A stretch of DNA of 52,770 nucleotides. Origin: Anaerolineae bacterium (GTDB taxonomy: Bacteria; Chloroflexota; Anaerolineae; B4-G1). Within the stretch, counting starts at the first letter, position 1, and the number at the start of each line of letters is the position of its first letter. This document shows positions 24,256 to 31,807 of this stretch, in pieces. The notes under the pieces were generated by a model that worked only from the letters and a program-made list of their open reading frames with translations, made no database searches and had not been told where the DNA came from. Location of the stretch: positions 1 to 52,770 of the forward strand of contig JAUWNP010000008.1 of NCBI GenBank assembly GCA_030612585.1, given 5' to 3'. A program made the position numbers and the translations under genes.

Positions 24256-24520
24256 CCGCCGATTGAAATCGCGGCTCAAGGGCACTTCCGCGCCAGCCGA
24301 CCACCTGCGTGGTCGGGTTAGCGTCGGCGCAGGCCAACGGCCCTCCTGCCACACACTTCAGTGTGGCGGCATCCCCACCACTCCTCGACGCCGATTGAAT
24401 TCGCGGCTCAAGGACGCTTCCGCGCCGGCCGACCACCCGCGTGGTCGGCCCAGCGTCGGCGCAGGCCGACGCCCGGCCAACGGCCCTCCTGCCACACACT
24501 TCAGTGTGGTGGCATCCCCA
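24256..24520 (+). repeat. REP-like repeats, right pair beside the transposase gene
   Basis: Two longer direct copies (24256-24376 and 24389-24520). Each has a CCGATTGAA(A/T)TCG box, a GGCTCAAGG box, the hairpin CCGACCACCTGCGTGGTCGG or a close variant, a GCGTCGGCGCAGGCC box, and a second hairpin CCACACACTTCAGTGTGG. The left copies match the first half of this unit. Confidence 0.85.
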
Positions 24521-24563
24521 GGAACAGTACCAGAACTGGAGCGGTGCCCAGATCCTGCATCCC

Positions 24564-25865
24564 TCACGCGCCCACCTCCACCCGCACGCGGGCGATATGA
24601 GGATTATCCCCCACCACCACCTCCCGCCCCAGCGCCTCCCCCACCTCCTGCGGCCACATCTCGTCCAACGATTGCCCCTCCGGTCCACCGAACATCGCCG
24701 GCGGCAGCGCCACCACATCGCCCAGGTCTCGCTCCCGCAACTGCGCCACCACGTCCCACCCGGTCAACAGCCCCGCCACCGTCACCGTCTCGCCGAAGAA
24801 CCGATTGACCACCGGCACAACCTCAACACCCGCGAGATGCGCCGCCACTTGCCGCAGCACCGGCGCGAACAGCACCCCCGTTGCTACTGTTAGACTCGCG
24901 ACCTGCGACTCGCAACCACCATCCAGCATCCAGTATCCAGTATCCAATATCCAATATCCAGTATCCAGAAACCGCCGCACCAGTCCTATACCATTCTCCG
25001 TCAGATCAAGCCCATCGTAGTGATCGGCCTCCGGGACGGGTTGGCCCAGGCGGAGGTACCACTCGTCGGAGAGGTAGGCGAAGTAAACCCCCAGTCGCTC
25101 CTGCAGCCGCGCCTGCCAGCCGGTCGCCTGCTCGAGGACAACCTGCATCTCGTCGTCCGTGTGCAGACGACAGCCACCCCGGTGATACCTCGTCAGTCCC
25201 ACCGGCACGAGACTGACCGAGCGCACTGCCGGATACAGGCCAGCCAGATCGCCGATGGAGCGGTCCAGGTGCGGGCCGTCGTTGAAGCCGGGCAGCACCA
25301 CGATCTGCGTGTGCACCTCGACCCCCAGGCCGGCCAGGCGACGGAGTTGAACCATCACGTCGGGGGCGGCTGGGTTACATAGGAGACGACAGCGCAAGTC
25401 GGGGTCGGTGGCGTGGACCGAGACGTAGAGCGGGCTGAGGTGCTGCTCGCCAATGCGGTCCCAGTCACCCTCATCCAGGTTGGTCAACGTGACGTAGTTG
25501 CCAAAGAGGAAGGAGTAACAATAGTCGTCGTCTTTGACGTACAGAGAGCGCCGCAGCCCAGGCCCCATCTGGGCGACGAAGCAGAACTCGCAGCGGTTGT
25601 TGCAGCGGCGGATATCGTCGAAGGTGGGATGGGCGAACTCCAGCCCCAGCGGTTCGTCGTATCGTCGCCCAGTCTCGACGGTGAACTCCTCCCCGTTCCG
25701 TCGCCCCCGCAGCACCAGGTGCTCCTCGGCGGAGTAGAACCGCACGTCAATGACATCCCGCAGGTAGTGGCCGTTGATGGAGGCCAGTTCATCCCCCGGC
25801 TGTAGGTCGACTCGCCCGGCCAGGCTATCCGGCCCAACCGCGGAAATCACACCTCCCATCTCCAC
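24564..25865 (-). CDS. DUF512 family protein: PDZ plus radical SAM-like domain
   Basis: A 433-aa member of the DUF512 group. An N-terminal PDZ-like domain (VDLQPGDELASINGH) is followed by a radical SAM-like region with the cluster motif C88-NNR-C92-EF-C95 and by LPGFNDGPHLDRSIGDLAGL, then the DUF512 C-terminal domain with VVPVVNRFFGETVTVAGLLTG. The function of the family is not established. A stretch RFLDTGYWILDTGYWML is a translated short repeat (24921-24968) and lies just before the C-terminal domain. The GTG at 25865 lies 3 bp after cmk; an ATG at 25859 is also possible. Confidence 0.88.
   Translation of the reverse strand: MEMGGVISAVGPDSLAGRVDLQPGDELASINGHYLRDVIDVRFYSAEEHLVLRGRRNGEEFTVETGRRYDEPLGLEFAHPTFDDIRRCNNRCEFCFVAQMGPGLRRSLYVKDDDYCYSFLFGNYVTLTNLDEGDWDRIGEQHLSPLYVSVHATDPDLRCRLLCNPAAPDVMVQLRRLAGLGVEVHTQIVVLPGFNDGPHLDRSIGDLAGLYPAVRSVSLVPVGLTRYHRGGCRLHTDDEMQVVLEQATGWQARLQERLGVYFAYLSDEWYLRLGQPVPEADHYDGLDLTENGIGLVRRFLDTGYWILDTGYWMLDGGCESQVASLTVATGVLFAPVLRQVAAHLAGVEVVPVVNRFFGETVTVAGLLTGWDVVAQLRERDLGDVVALPPAMFGGPEGQSLDEMWPQEVGEALGREVVVGDNPHIARVRVEVGA
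24921..24968. repeat. ATCCAGT-type heptamer tract inside the DUF512 gene
   Basis: About seven 7-bp units (ATCCAGT/ATCCAAT), translated on the minus strand as LDTGYWILDTGYWML. The frame is kept, but a change of one unit would break it. Confidence 0.85.
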
Positions 25866-25868
25866 TCT

Positions 25869-26549
25869 CTACTCTCCACCCTCCACCAGCCGCTTCACCT
25901 CCGCCAACACCTCCTCGATGCTCAGATCGGTCGTATCCACGACGACAGCGTCCTCGGCCACGCACAGCGGTGCGACTTCCCGATTGCTATCAATCTTATC
26001 GCGGCGGCGCATCGAGACCAACACCCCCTTGTAGTCAGCCTCCTCCCCTCGCGTCCGCACCTCCCGCCAGCGGCGTCGCGCCCGCTCTTCGACACTCGCA
26101 TCCAGGTAGAGTTTGAGGTCAGCGTCGGGCAGGACGACGGTGCCGATGTCGCGTCCCACCATCACCACCCGCCCTCCCGCCGCCACCCGCCGCTGCTGCG
26201 CGACGAGCGCCCGCCGCACGCCAGGGTAGGCCGAGACGGGCGAGACGTTGGCGTCCACCTCCGGCGTACGGATGGCCCAGGTGACGTCCACCCCGTCGGC
26301 GAGGACGGTGTATTGGCGGCCGTCGTCCGCCGTCGGGGGGGTGACGTCAATGCGAAGTTGCTCCGCCAACAGCGCCACCGCCGGTTCGTCCTCAATGGGG
26401 ATACCACGCAAGAGCGCAGCCCAGGTCACAGCCCGATACATCACGCCGGTGTCGAAGTAGAGGTAGCCCAGCCGGTGGGCGAGCAACTCAGCGACGGTGC
26501 TCTTGCCCGAGGCGGCTGGGCCGTCAATGGCAATCGTAGATGGCCTCAA
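25869..26549 (-). CDS. cmk: Cytidylate kinase
   Basis: Phosphorylates CMP and dCMP with ATP. The P-loop IDGPAASGKST lies at residues 8-18, followed by LGYLYFDTGVMYRAVTWAAL, GRDIGTVVLPDADLKLYLDA and the lid region RARRRWREVRTRGE, all typical. I chose the TTG at 26549, which overlaps the rluB stop in a TTGA and is preceded by GGAG, giving 226 aa, the normal size. A longer frame reaching back to 26639 would extend through the end of rluB and is unlikely. cmk next to an rsuA/rluB-type gene is a common arrangement. Confidence 0.95.
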   Translation of the reverse strand: MRPSTIAIDGPAASGKSTVAELLAHRLGYLYFDTGVMYRAVTWAALLRGIPIEDEPAVALLAEQLRIDVTPPTADDGRQYTVLADGVDVTWAIRTPEVDANVSPVSAYPGVRRALVAQQRRVAAGGRVVMVGRDIGTVVLPDADLKLYLDASVEERARRRWREVRTRGEEADYKGVLVSMRRRDKIDSNREVAPLCVAEDAVVVDTTDLSIEEVLAEVKRLVEGGE

Positions 26550-27301
26550 CCCCGTCTCCTGCCCCTTTTGCCCCTCGTCTTTGGTTTCTGCGCTGCCGAC
26601 AGCAGGGCGCTCACCTCTGCGCCGGTGAGCCTGCGCCACTGCCCCGGCTTCAGATCTCCCAGGCGCAGCGGGCCGATGCGCACACGGATGACTCGTCGAG
26701 CCGGATGGCCCAGCATCGCCGCCACGCGTCGAATCTGCCGTTTGCGCCCCTCACGCAGGGTCACCCGCAGCCAGGCAGCGCCTTTCTCCAGCCTGGCGAT
26801 GGTCACCCCGGCCGGCGCTGTGCGCTGTCCATCCAGGAACACGCCGCGCCGCCACCTTTCCAGCATCGCCTCGTCCGGCTCACCCTCGACTAAAACGCGA
26901 TACTCCTTCTCGTGGCCGAAACGGGGATGCGTGAGCCGGTAGGTCAGGTCGCCGTCGTCGGTGAGGAGCATCAGCCCCTCGCTCCGCAAGTCCAGCCGGC
27001 CCACCGGGAAGAGGCGACCCGGCAGCGACACCAGGTCGCGCACTGTGGAGAGGCGACCCGAGCCATCTCCCTCGTCGGAGAGAACGCCACGAGGTTTGTG
27101 GAGCATGACGTAGGTGCGGCGGTGTTTCACCTGTACCGGCTTCCCGTCCAGGGTGATACGATCGCTATCTGGATCGGCCTTCTGACCCAACTGGGCCACC
27201 TGTCCGTTGACCGCCACCCGTCCCTGGCGGATCAGTTCCTCACAGGCGCGGCGAGAACCGAAACCCGCGCGCGCCAGGATCTTCTGCAAACGCTCTTCCA
27301 T
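26546..27301 (-). CDS. rluB: Pseudouridine synthase, RsuA/RluB family
   Basis: Converts a uridine of rRNA to pseudouridine. The 251-aa protein has an N-terminal S4 RNA-binding domain (residues 1-60) and a catalytic domain with the aspartate D104 in GRLDLRSEGLMLLTDDG, plus KEYRVLVEG and the C-terminal LREGRKRQIRRVAAMLGHP. The Arg/Lys-rich tail after about residue 235 is common in large-subunit enzymes of this group; RluB rather than RsuA is likely but not certain. The ATG at 27301 has GGAGG upstream. cmk overlaps its 3' end. Confidence 0.93.
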   Translation of the reverse strand: MEERLQKILARAGFGSRRACEELIRQGRVAVNGQVAQLGQKADPDSDRITLDGKPVQVKHRRTYVMLHKPRGVLSDEGDGSGRLSTVRDLVSLPGRLFPVGRLDLRSEGLMLLTDDGDLTYRLTHPRFGHEKEYRVLVEGEPDEAMLERWRRGVFLDGQRTAPAGVTIARLEKGAAWLRVTLREGRKRQIRRVAAMLGHPARRVIRVRIGPLRLGDLKPGQWRRLTGAEVSALLSAAQKPKTRGKRGRRRG

Positions 27302-27306
27302 AACAC

Positions 27307-28872
27307 TCACCTCCTCCGCACCGCCAGGCCCAGCACAAAGAGCACCACCCCGACGAGCAGCAGACCCGCCCCCCACCAGCCAACAGTACCACCGGCCGGC
27401 GGGAGGATCGGGACAGGCGTCGGAGTGGGCGTGACCGGATGCACCTCAAACTCGACGATGAGGTAGGGCCTCGTGCTGGGATCATCGGCGGGGAGCCAGT
27501 GCGCCACGAGCAAGTCGCCCGTCGTCTCCGGGTCGGCGTCAGGGTCGGGCGCGGGGGCCAGGGCGAGCCCGTGGTTGGTCGCCTCCCCCGCCTGCCAGGC
27601 CCGCATCAGCGCGGTGACGTCCCAGGTAAGCCAGGTCGCCGCCCCCTGCTGAAGCGCCACAACCGGTGCGGCGAGGGGTAGAGAGGAGGTGGAGGTAGGA
27701 GTGGGTAGCGGCGAAGTAGGAGTGGGTAACGGCGAGGTAGAAGAGGGAACGGTGGGCGTCGGCGAGGTGAAAGGGGGAGGGGTGGGCAGTGGCGAGGTGG
27801 GAGACGTGGGTGTGGGACTGGGACCAGGAGTGGGTGTATGGGTAGGCGTCGGTGTAGGGCCAGGTGTGGAGGTAGATGTGGAGGTCGCCGTAGGCATAGG
27901 ATCCTCCTGCTCGATGACAGTTACACTCCCGTTCTGGATGCCAGCACTGATGGACTCATCATCGTAGTCGCCCAAAAAGACATCATCAACATCAACACCA
28001 AAATCAACGGCTGAAGTCCCGACCGCTTTCCCTCGGAAGGTAATTGTAGCCAGCACCCCGTTGCCGGTGACCGGTTGCCCGGACTCATCTTGATAAATGG
28101 CGAAGTAAATCTCCCCATAATCCTGATAAACCTCATTCCACTCTACGAAGGCTGGGTTGAGAAAGGTACCGGGATGAATCTCCACCACGTCATCCGTGGA
28201 CGGGTCGGCATCTACTACCTCCAACAACGTCGAGTCGAAAGTGAGGAACACGTCAGCACTATAAAGATCAGTCACGTTCTCAATACGGATATCCACCTCC
28301 GTCGTGGCTCCCAGGGCCACGTTTATGCTTGACGGGTCAATGGTCACCATCGTACCCTGGAGCAGCCCGTGGCCGGCAGGTTTGGAGAACAGCCTGGACG
28401 TATCCCCCGGCGTCAGCGCGTCGAAACGGGCTGTCGTGGCCGCGATGGGCACAGTGAGAAGCGCGGGCCAGGTGGTTGGGTCCTCGCCCCAGCCCTCCTC
28501 CTCCCACGGTTCGAGGACGCGATACGCACCAAACAGCGCCTCCCCCACGTTCGAGGCGCTGTCCACGTACACGTGCAACGTAGCGCGCACGATCTCGGTG
28601 CCCGGCGGGAACACATCAAGTGGAAAGTTCAGGTAGGTGCGCGCACGTACGACGGCGTCGGCAGAGATACGCTGGACGCCAAAGGGGAGCACCTGCGAGT
28701 CAGCGTGGGCCGGCATACCCTCCAACAGGCCGGAGGTCACGCCGGCGGTGTGATCGGGCCAGAGTTGCAGGGCGCGGGGTGAAGGGGCAGCCACGACCAC
28801 ACCCAGCGCCAGCCCAACCACGCCCAGCGCCAGCACAATCATCCCCAAAAACACGCCCAGGCGACGGCCCAC
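27307..28872 (-). CDS. Surface protein: cohesin domain and P/T linker nested in a DNRLRE domain
   Basis: A 521-aa secreted protein. Seen in order: signal peptide or anchor (about 1-28); first half of a DNRLRE domain (about 40-165, TYLNFPLDVFPPGTEIVRATLHVYV); a cohesin-like domain (about 174-318, VTIDPSSINVALGATTEVDI, FDSTLLEVVDADPSTDDVV, GVLATITFRGKAVGTSAVDF); a Pro/Thr/Ser linker of TPTPT and SPLPTP repeats (about 320-400); the second half of DNRLRE (TWLTWDVTALMRAWQAGE, RPYLIVEFEVH, about 405-480); and a C-terminal LPPAGG, membrane helix and RRR tail. Cohesins normally bind dockerins, so it may hold partner proteins at the surface. The GTG at 28872 has AGGGGGG upstream. Confidence 0.85.
   Translation of the reverse strand: MGRRLGVFLGMIVLALGVVGLALGVVVAAPSPRALQLWPDHTAGVTSGLLEGMPAHADSQVLPFGVQRISADAVVRARTYLNFPLDVFPPGTEIVRATLHVYVDSASNVGEALFGAYRVLEPWEEEGWGEDPTTWPALLTVPIAATTARFDALTPGDTSRLFSKPAGHGLLQGTMVTIDPSSINVALGATTEVDIRIENVTDLYSADVFLTFDSTLLEVVDADPSTDDVVEIHPGTFLNPAFVEWNEVYQDYGEIYFAIYQDESGQPVTGNGVLATITFRGKAVGTSAVDFGVDVDDVFLGDYDDESISAGIQNGSVTVIEQEDPMPTATSTSTSTPGPTPTPTHTPTPGPSPTPTSPTSPLPTPPPFTSPTPTVPSSTSPLPTPTSPLPTPTSTSSLPLAAPVVALQQGAATWLTWDVTALMRAWQAGEATNHGLALAPAPDPDADPETTGDLLVAHWLPADDPSTRPYLIVEFEVHPVTPTPTPVPILPPAGGTVGWWGAGLLLVGVVLFVLGLAVRRR
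27680..27900. repeat. Repeat DNA encoding the Pro/Thr-rich linker
   Basis: Degenerate GTGGGTAGCGGCGAGGTAGGA-like units inside the cohesin/DNRLRE gene, translated on the minus strand as SPLPTPTS and TPTPTHTP repeats. This is a usual linker type in secreted proteins. Confidence 0.75.
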
Positions 28873-28882
28873 GTATACCCCC

Positions 28883-29716
28883 CTATCGCCTGTGACGGAA
28901 CAGCACCAACCCTGTCACCAGCAGCGCCAGCCCAACCAGCCGTGGCCAGAGGTGCGCTGGAGCCGGGGGCAGGCCGGAGACCGGCAGCAAGATCAGTTCG
29001 GGCGTGGGGATGGGGACCGGCGTGGCAGGAGCAGGCAGCTGTGGCGTCGCCGTAGGCGGCGGGGGTGGTTTTGGCGTGCGCGTGGGCGCAGGCGTAGGCT
29101 CAAGGAAGGTAACCTCCAGGTAGGGGCGCGTCGCCGGGTCAGCGGCGGTCAGGCGGCGGGCGGCGGCCCAGTTGTTCTCCGCCGAGCCCAGGTTGGCGGC
29201 GGCCACCGCCAGGCCATAGTTGGGCGCGCCATCCACCCAACCCTGCACCAGCCCCGTCACGTCCCAGGTAAACCACCCTCCATCCGAAGAGACGTCCGTC
29301 GTCGCCACGCCCCCGCCCAGCGCGGGCCAGGCACCCATATCGTACCAGTCCACCCCAGCGGGGGTCCAGGCCGCCGCCACGGGGTAGGCCGACATGGGCG
29401 CGCTGCCCGGCTCGGGCCAGAAGTCATCCACGTAGACGTAGAGCGTAGCCGATTGGATCGTCGCACTGGCGGGAACGGCATCGAACGGGAAGCGCAGATA
29501 GGTGCGGCAGAAGACGTCGTCGCGGGAGATCGGCCCGACGTAGTTGCCGAAGGGGAAAACGCTCGTGCTCCAGCGCTCGCCACTGATGGGATCCTCCGAA
29601 AGGACGCCCACGCCCTGGTCGGGGTGAATCTGGAGCGGTGCCTGGGCGCGGGCGGGGAGTGCCAACGTTGCCAGGCAAAAGCCAATAACAGTAATTAGCC
29701 GTAGAGTTCGTTTCAT
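28883..29716 (-). CDS. Secreted DNRLRE domain protein
   Basis: A 277-aa surface protein with a signal peptide (about 1-24), an uninterrupted DNRLRE domain (about 30-190; TYLRFPFDAVPASATIQSATLYVYV, WFTWDVTGLVQGWVDGAPNYG, RPYLEVTFLEP), a proline-rich linker (about 190-240) and a C-terminal membrane helix followed by RHRR. The DNRLRE fold was named for a conserved motif and is found in cell-surface proteins; its ligand is not known. This gene lies just upstream of the cohesin-bearing relative and looks like the simple version of the same design. ATG at 29716 with GGAGG upstream. Confidence 0.87.
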   Translation of the reverse strand: MKRTLRLITVIGFCLATLALPARAQAPLQIHPDQGVGVLSEDPISGERWSTSVFPFGNYVGPISRDDVFCRTYLRFPFDAVPASATIQSATLYVYVDDFWPEPGSAPMSAYPVAAAWTPAGVDWYDMGAWPALGGGVATTDVSSDGGWFTWDVTGLVQGWVDGAPNYGLAVAAANLGSAENNWAAARRLTAADPATRPYLEVTFLEPTPAPTRTPKPPPPPTATPQLPAPATPVPIPTPELILLPVSGLPPAPAHLWPRLVGLALLVTGLVLFRHRR

Positions 29717-29743
29717 AGCGACCTCCTGTTTGCTGGATGCTGG

Positions 29744-30229
29744 TTAGCAGTTAGTAGGAGCATAAGATTCGGGGCCGGCACTTACGACGGCGTAGTAATA
29801 CCCTTGCTCGATCCACACCAAGTCAAAGTCACCCCACGTGACAGGTTGAGGAGCCTGATCAAAGGCAGGGTCGTTGACGTAAACACATTCGTCGTCCATT
29901 CCGACGACAACCACAGCGTGAAAAGTGGCTTCTGACCAGTACGGCAACTCGCCCGTGTCAAGGAAAACGATACAGGGCTGGCCCTGAGCAATTTGCAATT
30001 CCAGTTCCTCCAGTGAACCGGCTTTGTGAATGACGGAGACACCCAGCCGTGTCAACCGCAGGATGTTCGATGCGGGTGCACCAATCGGCTTGACGTCGAG
30101 AAGACAAAGGAGCCGGTGATAGGGGCAAGGGCGTCCAATATAATCCAACATCATCGCCGCGCAGGCGGCCAGGCAATCAGCCCTCCGGCGTTGCTTCTGG
30201 TGGGAGACGGGCAGCAAGCGCTTCAGCAT
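29744..30229 (-). CDS. C39-like cysteine peptidase
   Basis: A 161-aa protein of the C39-like (papain-fold) group. The catalytic cysteine is in RADCLAACAAMMLDYIG (about residue 19), the histidine in FHAVVVVGMDDECVYVNDPAF, and the aspartate follows in VNDP. No transporter domains and no signal peptide are seen, so it is a soluble stand-alone domain. Its start overlaps the upstream DUF104-fusion gene by 53 bp in another frame, so both are made from one mRNA. The target is unknown; the context suggests that the upstream protein regulates or is cut by it. Confidence 0.8.
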   Translation of the reverse strand: MLKRLLPVSHQKQRRRADCLAACAAMMLDYIGRPCPYHRLLCLLDVKPIGAPASNILRLTRLGVSVIHKAGSLEELELQIAQGQPCIVFLDTGELPYWSEATFHAVVVVGMDDECVYVNDPAFDQAPQPVTWGDFDLVWIEQGYYYAVVSAGPESYAPTNC

Positions 30230-30608
30230 TGTGGACGATCTCTTTGACGAGAGAAGGGGTGGTCAGCAGGTCACCGGTCTCGGCATCTACGTCTATTGCG
30301 CCGACCGTCCCTACCGTGCCGTATCTGGGGAACGTGAGAAGCACCGGCACGTGCCAGACCATTTGCTCACCTCCCATCAGTTCCGGCGTGCCGCCACCCA
30401 TCAGGCAACTGATCTTGTTGCACACGAAGATATTCACCTTGCGTCGCGCCACGACCGCCGGGATGCGGACACGCGGGGGCAGGATGTGCAGGCTGACCCT
30501 CTGATGGTCGGGCAAATCGAGCTGTTCCAGTGGACGCAGGATACCATCCGCGTACACGGCGTCAACAGTCTTCGACACCAGATTAGCCGGAAATGCGGTT
30601 TGGGCCAT
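30177..30608 (-). CDS. DUF104-type antitoxin domain fused to an uncharacterised domain
   Basis: A 143-aa protein. Residues 12-45 (KTVDAVYADGILRPLEQLDL, QRVSLHI) match the DUF104 / AF2212-like antitoxin domain. The rest (NIFVCNKISCLMGGGTPELM, WHVPVLLTFPRYGTVGTVGA, IDVDAETGDLL) forms a second domain I cannot name. Its WxVPV...G.VG.I.VDAETGDLL pattern recalls PepSY-type peptidase-inhibitor domains. It is the first gene of a two-gene operon with the C39-like peptidase. A regulator or inhibitor of that peptidase is a reasonable guess, not shown. Confidence 0.7.
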   Translation of the reverse strand: MAQTAFPANLVSKTVDAVYADGILRPLEQLDLPDHQRVSLHILPPRVRIPAVVARRKVNIFVCNKISCLMGGGTPELMGGEQMVWHVPVLLTFPRYGTVGTVGAIDVDAETGDLLTTPSLVKEIVHNAEALAARLPPEATPEG

Positions 30609-30625
30609 GCTTAACCTCCGCCGCT

Positions 30626-30654
30626 ATTATACAGCCCTCCTCCCAAAACTACAA
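30626..30654 (-). promoter_or_regulatory. Promoter of the DUF104-C39 operon
   Basis: Minus strand TTGTAG, a 17-nt spacer and TATAAT (30626-30631). The ATG is 17 nt past the -10 box, so the leader would be about 10 nt. Confidence 0.7.
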
Positions 30655-30743
30655 CCTCCCTGCCCAGGCGAACAAGGAGCTGTTCGCTGATGCCACGCTG
30701 GGGTGGCAGCGCCAACGCCACCTGCTGGATATGAACGAGCGGC

Positions 30744-31172
30744 TCAAGCGGAGACATCGTTGGCTGTCACCGAACGTTCAACCTGGTCCAGGAGTGCGGT
30801 GCGCTCCTCATCTGCCAGCGATACGGTTCGCGTGCGCGCGTCCACCTCCACCACAGCCAGCAACGTTCCGTCGAAACTTCTATAGGGTACACGCCAATGC
30901 GGTTCAGGAGCGGGGTCCCATGCCGGATCCCCACTGCTCAGCGCGCAGCCGACCAGGTCGCCGAATACGGCGCGGTCTGCCGCACGACGGGCTTCAAGCG
31001 CGGATACCCTCTGGTGTTCCCCCAACAGAGCCTGGTAGCGTTCGTATTCCTCAATGCCCATCAACACAGCCACAGGTTGTCCATCGCGCTCCAGAATGAT
31101 AGGGTGGCTAAGGTCAGCCACCGGCGTAGAGTACGACGCTCTGGCCTCTTTCACCTGATCGGGATTGTCCAT
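30744..31172 (-). CDS. Phd/YefM-like antitoxin with long C-terminal extension
   Basis: A 142-aa protein whose N-terminal part (VADLSHPIILERDGQPVAVLMGIEEYERYQALL, residues 18-50) matches the Phd/YefM antitoxin DNA-binding domain. The C-terminal part (about 75-142) has PHWRVPYRSFDGTLLAVVEVDARTRTVSL, a beta-rich region of unknown role. It is not followed by a toxin gene: the next stretch downstream (30609-30743) holds no gene and then comes the DUF104-C39 operon. ATG at 31172. Confidence 0.75.
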   Translation of the reverse strand: MDNPDQVKEARASYSTPVADLSHPIILERDGQPVAVLMGIEEYERYQALLGEHQRVSALEARRAADRAVFGDLVGCALSSGDPAWDPAPEPHWRVPYRSFDGTLLAVVEVDARTRTVSLADEERTALLDQVERSVTANDVSA

Positions 31173-31226
31173 TCCGTTTCCACCCTACTCTGTTCGATGA
31201 ACAGCAAGCATTTCAGCATTGCTGAC

Positions 31227-31255
31227 ATTATACCGCCCCCACCCCAAAACGACAA
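31227..31255 (-). promoter_or_regulatory. Promoter of the Phd-like gene
   Basis: Minus strand TTGTCG (31250-31255), a 17-nt spacer and TATAAT (31227-31232), about 55 nt before the ATG. Confidence 0.65.
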
Positions 31256-31458
31256 CCCCCCGCCAAGCGGACAGGGGGCTGTTTGCTCCTCCAATCTCTC
31301 AGCCCTCGTCCCCGAGGGCGTCACAGGCAAGAGCACTGCATCAAGAGTGATGACGCGCTGCATGGGAGAATGGTGCCGCTGAACCTGCTGGTCTCCGCGT
31401 TCACGCTGCTCCAGGCGAAATTGCGCAGCCTGACGGCTCGGGTGCTGCCGCTGTTGGG
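31256..31458. other. Intergenic region without a recognised gene
   Basis: Part of the 350-bp gap between the Phd-like gene and the TumA-like gene. A plus-strand frame ending at 31462 reads GRMVPLNLLVSAFTLLQAKL and RSLTARVLPLLG before a stop. It has no start or recognisable relatives and may be decayed coding DNA. Confidence 0.35.
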
Positions 31459-31487
31459 TTGACCAAGAAGCCGGATTCAGGTACAAT
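31459..31487 (+). promoter_or_regulatory. Promoter of the TumA-like gene
   Basis: TTGACC, a 17-nt spacer and TACAAT (31482-31487), 38 nt before the ATG. Confidence 0.75.
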
Positions 31488-31524
31488 GGTGCTCAGAGCA
31501 GAGAGCAGATAAGGAGGTGGTGCA

Positions 31525-31797
31525 ATGGAACTCACTACCCTTGTGCAAGACATTCATCGACTCAACCATCAACTGGAACGCTTTGAGCGTAAGTACGGTG
31601 TGATGTCCGAGACCTTTTACGAATCGTACATCGCTGGCGATGAGCCGGAAGATGATACCTGGGTGCTGGACTTTGAAAAGTGGGCCGGATTATACGAGGT
31701 CTGGCGCGACCGGCAAGAGGCTTATCGCCAGGCGATGCAACGGCTGCGCGTAGAACAGCCTTCTCTCTCCAGGATCATCCAGCCCGTGGCGGTGTGA
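31525..31797 (+). CDS. TumA-like antitoxin
   Basis: A 90-aa all-helical protein with LERFERKYGVMSETFYESYIAG and EPEDDTWVLDFEKWAGLYEVWRD, which resembles the antitoxin partner of TumE (DUF6516) toxins (ERKYGM.S..FY..Y..GE..D...DF..WA.LYE). It starts at an ATG with a strong AAGGAGGTG. The DNA right behind its stop codes for the C-terminal part of a TumE-type toxin, which supports the call, but that toxin is truncated. The antitoxin would be left without an active partner. Confidence 0.7.
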   Translation: MELTTLVQDIHRLNHQLERFERKYGVMSETFYESYIAGDEPEDDTWVLDFEKWAGLYEVWRDRQEAYRQAMQRLRVEQPSLSRIIQPVAV

Positions 31798-31807
31798 GCA
31801 GTGTTAA

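Noticed and set aside
23659..24520. The repeats around the transposase as a CRISPR array
   Set aside because: Only two units per side, units of 60-130 bp with internal hairpins, and no regular unique spacers or cas genes.
26546..26639. A longer cmk start overlapping rluB by 94 bp
   Set aside because: The TTG at 26549 with GGAG and a TTGA overlap gives a standard-length enzyme; the extension is low-complexity and unlike cmk.
27680..27900. The P/T linker repeat as part of the heptamer repeat system
   Set aside because: TPTP and SPLPTP linkers are ordinary in secreted multidomain proteins and the DNA repeats follow codon periodicity.
31320..31462. Frame with GRMVPLNLLVSAFTLLQAKL as a possible transposase or other gene end
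   Set aside because: No start, no recognisable motif and no inverted repeats around it.
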